Source: Neoarius graeffei (Eukaryota; Chordata; Actinopteri; Siluriformes; Ariidae). From it: a DNA stretch of 64,000 nucleotides. The notes under the pieces are model-generated. The model saw nothing but the letters and a program-made list of their open reading frames with translations. It made no database searches and had not been told where the DNA came from. The stretch is from contig NC_083587.1 in assembly GCF_027579695.1 (NCBI RefSeq), forward strand, positions 2,312,501 through 2,376,500, given 5' to 3'. The position numbers and the translations under genes were made by a program. Positions 56,590 through 64,000 of this stretch are shown in pieces; the stretch's first letter is position 1, and each line of letters starts with the position of its first letter.

Positions 56590-56672
56590 CCAGTGTCTTG
56601 TTTTTTTCTGTCTTCCTCTTCCCTTTTCTTCTTTCTCTTCTGGCTCCCTGAGGGGTAATTTCACTTCATATA
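56590..56672 (-). pseudogene. hAT transposase N-terminal exon
   Basis: An ATG-AAG start is followed by TGA where Arg is expected, then NYPSGSQKRKKKREEEDRKK and QDT before a GTAAGT donor. Basic-acidic starts like this are usual for this hAT type. It confirms the minus orientation of the 5.07-kb element. Confidence 0.65.
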
Positions 56673-56828
56673 TGATTTTGTGGGGGGGTTTTTTGCCGCA
56701 GAGCTCTGCAACCACTTGACTGGACGGAGATGGGCATTGAGGGGTTGACAACAGACTGTCATTCCACTTTTCGGCCAAAGCATGTAGGGAGGCGTTGTTG
56801 TGCATTAGGGGGCCCCCCCTTGGAACTA

Positions 56829-57740
<912 letters not shown>

Positions 57741-57877
57741 CTATTTTTTCTTATTTGCTTTCTTTTTACTTACATTCAACAAGTTTAGCAAGGAAGGATA
57801 GATGTTTTCTCCCATTTGTACAAGATAACCTAGAAGTTAGACAAAGCAACTGACACAGAAGACTGGATTATAGCAAA

Positions 57878-59709
57878 ATGGGGAAACCAAGGAACTCTAG
57901 TAACAAATGGACTGAGCTTGAAAAAAGAATTTCTAGCCTGGAATCTGATTAATGCCCGTCTATTAAGGATTGAAGGGAGTCCAGCAGCCGATACCGCTAA
58001 GGGGAATGCGGGAAATGTTCAGCATCTGAATGATGGGAACTTGGATGAATCGGTTGACTTCACAAAGCAAAATGTGAGTACTGATTGCTGGAAAAGACAA
58101 GGTGCTAGACCCAAAAACAAAAGGGCATTAACTTCAACTCCATTGCGGTCTGATGCCGTCAGACCTACAGTCCATGAATCCCACCGGGCTGAAAACTACA
58201 GATATACACAGCCCATTACACTCCAGAACAGATTTCAGTGCCTTACAGACATGGAACCAGTAGTTCCTAGAAAGTGGCAGAATTTGAATAACAAAAATTA
58301 AGCTCGCAGTAGAGGTAGAAAGCAGCTGCCAACACCTGTTAATCCTACAACCCTTGTTGTGGGTGATTTCACTGTGAAAAATATTGGAGGAGAGTCCATG
58401 GTTGTATGCTGTTTTCCTCACGCTTCCATCTCAGAGACTACAGACAACATTTCAAAAATGCTGTCAAACTACAAATCAATTAAACGCATTATTGTGCATG
58501 TTGGAGCAAATGATGTTTTCAGGGAACAGCTCACTGTGAGGAAATCTTTCAAAGACCTTTTTTCTGCCCTAAACAGACTTGGAATGCCTTTTTTTAATCA
58601 GTGGTCATTACCAGGATCTGTGATCGGCAATTACGGGTTTTCCCGACTGCTCAGTCTCAACACCTGGCTTGCAAAGACATGTTTTTCCTCTGCCATTAAT
58701 TTTATTGACAACTTTAACCTTTTCTGGAAACACAAAACCTTTCAGCCCAAAGAGCACAGAACTCAGCTGGACTGGTGCCAAAGTCTTGGCAGACCATTAT
58801 CAACACTCTGTCCACCATTCCATGCCGACCTTGGGTACACTCTCTGATCAGCGCTCTGTAGCTGCACTGAAAGGAGTTAACAACACTGATACAAACTCTG
58901 TTTGGGTACAAACTGAACCTCCCAGGGACATCAACAAAAACTCAAAAACAGTACGGAAACACACTGCTGAGGTTCAAACTCAAGCAGTGAATCTGCAGGC
59001 AGAAAGAAGCGGGACTAACGCTCACTCTGATGGATTACAAACTGAAAAAATGAGAAACAATCTCAAACATACAGATGATTCACAACATTCCGGGAAATGT
59101 CCAATCTCAGTTCCCATTCTCAGTGGAGTCAAGCAAAACTCCTTGTCACCAATGAAGGCAACTAAGCCCCCAGCAACTACAGAGGATCATGCTGACTCAT
59201 CTGCCCCCAATACAGTTCAGGAAAATGATCAGAGGGTGGATCTATCACCACACACATCCCCGTCACTTTCCAAGGCTAGCAACATGATATCTGAGCTAAC
59301 GGGTAAGCTGGCAGAACTATCAGAAAGACAATCAGATAAACAAGCATCACCACAACCTCCTGAGACTGGCAATAGGCAATCACCAACAACAGTGGATGTA
59401 ACCCCAAGCCCCTCTGTATCTCCTTCACCCCCCAGACTGCGTTTTCCTGAGAAAATGGAGAGACTATTGTCTTTAAGCCGAGTGTCTTTGGCAAGCCCAA
59501 GAGGACACTCAAATCAAGTACCGTACACAGAGCTGTCTCATGGTCAGGCCTTGTGTACCCCAATATCTGTAATGATATATCCTACTGCTACAGCACCCAA
59601 GAAATGGAGGGCACCACCTCCCCCTGTGATTACAGATAAGACTCAAGGACCATGTGCACAGCTACAGTTCACCGGCAGTAGTGAAGACCTTCATGTTGGA
59701 ACGAACTGA
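57878..59709 (+). pseudogene. LINE ORF1 with SGNH/GDSL esterase-like domain
   Basis: ATG 57878 starts MGKPRNSSNKWTELEKRISS, a short coiled-coil-prone region, then a frameshift near 57945. 58359-58847 has an esterase-like domain with RIIVHVGANDVF and FIDNFNLFWKH. The block I region reads VVGDFTVKN where VVGDS is typical, so the catalytic Ser is Phe. A frameshift near 58780 precedes a Ser/Pro/Thr-rich tail to 59709. Esterase domains in ORF1 are known from CR1-like LINEs. This copy's domain is presumed inactive. Confidence 0.78.
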
Positions 59710-59775
59710 TATAATCTGGGTCCAGATGGTAGTTTTGAAAATAAGCTGGGACCCACGACGTACTTTTCTATTCTT

Positions 59776-60516
59776 GTGCTAACAAGGAGAGGTGTTCTTA
59801 TTCATCCTATCAATGGGGTAAACTTGTCAAATCTCCTTCCAGTTCCAAAACAACCACAGAACGCTTCTGTGGAAATTATCCCCACATTCACTGTAAAACT
59901 AGCTCTTCAGAATGTAAGATCACTTAATAAGCCTTTTTTAATTAATGACTTCATCGGTACACACAAACTGGATTTTATGCTTCTTACTGAAACTTGGCTT
60001 GAACAATCAAGTAGCTCTATTACTCTTATTGAAGCAACTCCCCCACTCTTTGATTTCATGAGTGTTGGAAAAGCCAATAAACGGGGAGGAGGAATAGCAA
60101 ATATATACAAGGCATGTTTTCAGTACAAACAGACAACTCTTGGTGATTTTACATCTTTTGAATACCTAAGTGCAATCCTAAAATGTTCTTCTAACATATT
60201 AGTATTGACTATTTACAGACCACCAAGACTTTCTGCACCACTGTTCCTAGAGGAGTTTGGGGAACTGTTGTCAAATATTTGTTTAGAGTTTGACAATCTT
60301 ATTATTTCTGGGGATTTTAACTTCCATGTTGATAATCCAGATAACACGTATGCAAATGAATTTCTTACACTGATTGATGCCTTCAACCTAACACAACATG
60401 TACAAGGGTCAACACACTCCCATGGCCACACCCTCGACCTTGTCATCACTAAGGGTCTTAATGTATCTACTAGTGTCATGGACCTGGGTATATCTGATCA
60501 TTTGTGTTTTCTTTGA
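59776..60516 (+). pseudogene. LINE ORF2 endonuclease domain
   Basis: APE-type endonuclease with LALQNVRSLNKPFLI (Asn), FMLLTETWLEQSS (Glu), LTIYRPPRL, LIISGDFNFHVDNP (Asp, Asn) and LGISDHLCFL (Asp-His). All catalytic motifs are visible. The frame ends at 60516, and the linker to RT is broken by shifts between 60520 and 60688. ORF2 nicks target DNA and primes cDNA synthesis. Confidence 0.85.
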
Positions 60517-60687
60517 TGTTTCCATTTCCCCTCACTTTCAAAACAAGTCTGTGACTGTAAAAAAAGAGGGTAATTACCAATGGCACAGCAGCTCTTTTTG
60601 AGCAGGCACTCTCAGAACTCCCATGTCAATCTTCAGATTGTGCAGATGATCTAATGGAAATTTTTAATTCAAGAATAAATCATTATT

Positions 60688-62699
60688 ATGGATGCTATTG
60701 CTCCTTTAAAAACCAAAAGAGTCATAGACAAAGGAAAAGCACCCTGGAAACTAAATCCAGCAGTTAAAATGTTAAAGAGGGAATGTAGAAAGTCTGAAAG
60801 AAAATGGCGTAAATCTAAACTCCAGATTCATTATCAAATCTACAAAGGGATGTTATGTAAATTCAACTTAGAAATTTCTAAAGCAAGACAGTCTTTTTTT
60901 GCTGACATTATTAATAGGAATATCAACAATACCCGTGTGCTATTTTCTACAGTTGAAAAGCTAACAAACCCATCAAAACAAATGCCTTCTGAATTTCTCT
61001 CAGTTAATACATGCAACGACTTTGCATCTTTTTTCAAAGGAAAGATTGATAAAATACGTATGAATATAGCCACACAGGTGCAAACACTTCAAAATCTGGA
61101 ACCACTGGATAAAGAGAGAGGGGGTCGTAATACAATGTCAACATTTAGTTTAATTGATGTTGAGACTCTGAGAAAAACAGTACAAAGTCTCCGCTCCTCC
61201 ACATCTGAACTGGACATTTTACCTACAGTCTTTTTCAAATCTGTTCTTCACCTAATATCAGATGAGGTACTTCAGATTATCAACACCTCCTTACGAACTG
61301 GCATGTTTCCCTCATCTCTGAAAAAAGCGGTTGTAAAACCCCTACTGAAAAAGAATAACCTAGATGTCTCAGTACTCAACAACTACAGGCCCATATCCAA
61401 TTTGCCATTTGTTAGTAAAATAATTGAAAAAAATGTTTTTAATCAATTAACTGCCTTCCTGACATCAAACGGATGTTTTGATAAGTTTCAGTCAGGTTTT
61501 CGTGCCAATCATAGCACTGAAACAGCTCTTACTAAAGTCATGAATGACCTATGTCTTAATTCTGATGCTGGTAAAACATCAGTCTTGGTGCTTTTAGACT
61601 TGAGTGCTGCATTTGACACGGTAGATCATTCCATACTGTTACATCGACTGGAGCACTGGGTTGGATTTACTGGTATAGTAATCAACTGGTTAAAATCTTA
61701 CCTACAACAAAGATTTTTTTTTATGTGGCCATTGGAGGCCACAGTTCATCACCCGTGTCCTTGAACTGTGGGGTTCCCCAGGGCTCAATCCTGGGACCAT
61801 TACTATTCAACCTTTATATGCTCCCACTTGGACAAATTATTAAGAATAACTCAATAAACTTCCATAGCTATGCAGATGACACTCAGCTTTACTTAGCTAT
61901 GTCACCTAATGACTATGCCCCTCTTGAGTCTCTTCATAGATGCATTGACCAAATTAACAAATGGATGTCTCACAGTGTTCTTCAGCTGAACACAGATAAA
62001 ACTGAAGCAATTATATTTGGCAAAAAGGAGGAAAGGCTTAGGATTGCCACTGTTCTTGAAACTAAGGGGCTTAAAGCAAAGGATACTGTCAAAAACTTTG
62101 GTGTCCTTATTGACAGCGAACTTAACTTCAACAGTCATATGAAAGTGGTAAAAAAGTCTGCATTCTATCACCTAAAAAACATTTCTAAACTCAGGGGTCT
62201 CATGTCAAAACATGATCTAGAAAAACTTATTCATGCTTTCATCTCCAGTAGGGTTGATTACTGCAATAGCCTTTTCACAGGTCTTCCAACAAAGACCATC
62301 AAAGAGCTTCAACTAATCCAAAATGCAGCAGCAAGGGTTCTTACAAGAACAAAAAGGGTAGTCCATATCACTCCAATCCTAAGGTCTCTGCACTGGCTCC
62401 CAGTGAGCTATAGAATTGACTTTAAAGCATTACTTCTTCTATTTAAAACATTAAATGGGATGGGACCCAGCTACCTACTGGATATGTTTCAATTATATGC
62501 ACCAACTAGGTCTCTAAGATCACAAGAGAAAAACTTGCTAGTAATACCAGCTGTCAAAACAAAGTGTGGTGAAGCAGCCTTTAGTTGCTATGCTGCTAAG
62601 CTTTGGAACCAACTTCCAGATGATATTAAAAATGCTCCTACTGTTGTTAGTTTTAAATCCAGGCTCAAGACAAAGCTGTTTTCAGATGCTTTCACTTGA
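60688..62699 (+). pseudogene. LINE ORF2 reverse transcriptase
   Basis: RT in two frames joined near 61715 at a run of nine T. First part: LKKAVVKPLLKKNNLD, NYRPISNLPFVSKIIEK, FQSGFRANHSTETAL, VLLDLSAAFDTVDHSIL. Second part: GVPQGSILGPLLFNLYM, catalytic FHSYADDTQLYLAM near 61865, then NTDKTEAIIFG. The C-terminal part (SSRVDYCNSLFTGLP, AARVLTRTKR, LHWLPVSYRIDFK) is typical of L2. Apart from the T-run shift it is open. Confidence 0.88.
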
Positions 62700-62852
62700 T
62701 TAATTTTTACCTAAAGTGTAATTAATTTCCTTTAATATAATTTCTTTTAATTATGATTTTAATGATTTTACTTTATTTTAATTTCTTTTTAACCTTGGAT
62801 TTTAATGATTTTACTTTTACTTTAATTCTTTGTTACTGTTCTTATGCTTTTA

Positions 62853-64000
<1,148 letters not shown>

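Overview
The window is a teleost fish genomic segment made almost entirely of mobile DNA. Tc1/mariner, hAT and PIF/Harbinger-like DNA transposons, CR1/L2-type LINEs, a tRNA-derived SINE, Ty3/Gypsy retrotransposons of two pol layouts, a C2H2 zinc-finger array and a T-cell-receptor-alpha V segment with its 23-RSS together point to a ray-finned fish. Most reading frames are broken; the species cannot be told.

Left third (1-25.5 kb). Bases 1-739 repeat 15597-16335 base for base. They abut a defective Gmr1-like Gypsy element (740-4307). Then come decayed repeats, an interrupted LINE, a SINE, relics of a tRNA cluster (His-, Arg- and Glu-like), a LINE with endonuclease and RT (8411-11083), and a Tc1 element split by a deleted hAT with an 8-bp target duplication. 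A second Gypsy element of canonical PR-RT-IN order follows (15664-23021, 1.63-kb 3' LTR), then a LINE 3' end carrying another hAT. Two arms of about 490 bp (4632-5125 and 14727-15215) form a long inverted repeat.

Middle (25.5-43.4 kb). One hAT transposase gene on the minus strand, with at least four exons, runs from 40862 to 25780. A LINE (32781-40190) and a nearly complete Gmr1-like element with integrase before RT (27742-32668, TSD GTGAT) have split it. That LINE holds a reversed LINE holding a Tc1-like element, and a second Tc1-like copy sits in its 3' end. A separate TIR element with a 6-bp duplication follows at 41166-43354.

Right third (43.4-64 kb). A TRAV-like V exon with a 23-bp-spacer RSS lies on the minus strand at 45527-45874; a TIR element that itself holds a MITE has split its upstream region. 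From 48929 to beyond 64000 there is a single C2H2 zinc-finger array (about 50 fingers visible, minus strand), split by a Harbinger-like MITE (49331-49855), a 5.07-kb hAT with TSD ATGGTTTC (51914-56984, itself carrying a SINE, a Gypsy LTR and another TIR element) and a full-length-looking L2 LINE with TSD TGATA (57657-62925). Removing these rejoins the 84-bp finger units exactly.

The genes do not form a pathway. The biology here is layered transposition, and the nesting gives a relative time order. The only host-type loci I can support are the TRAV segment, the zinc-finger array and tRNA relics.
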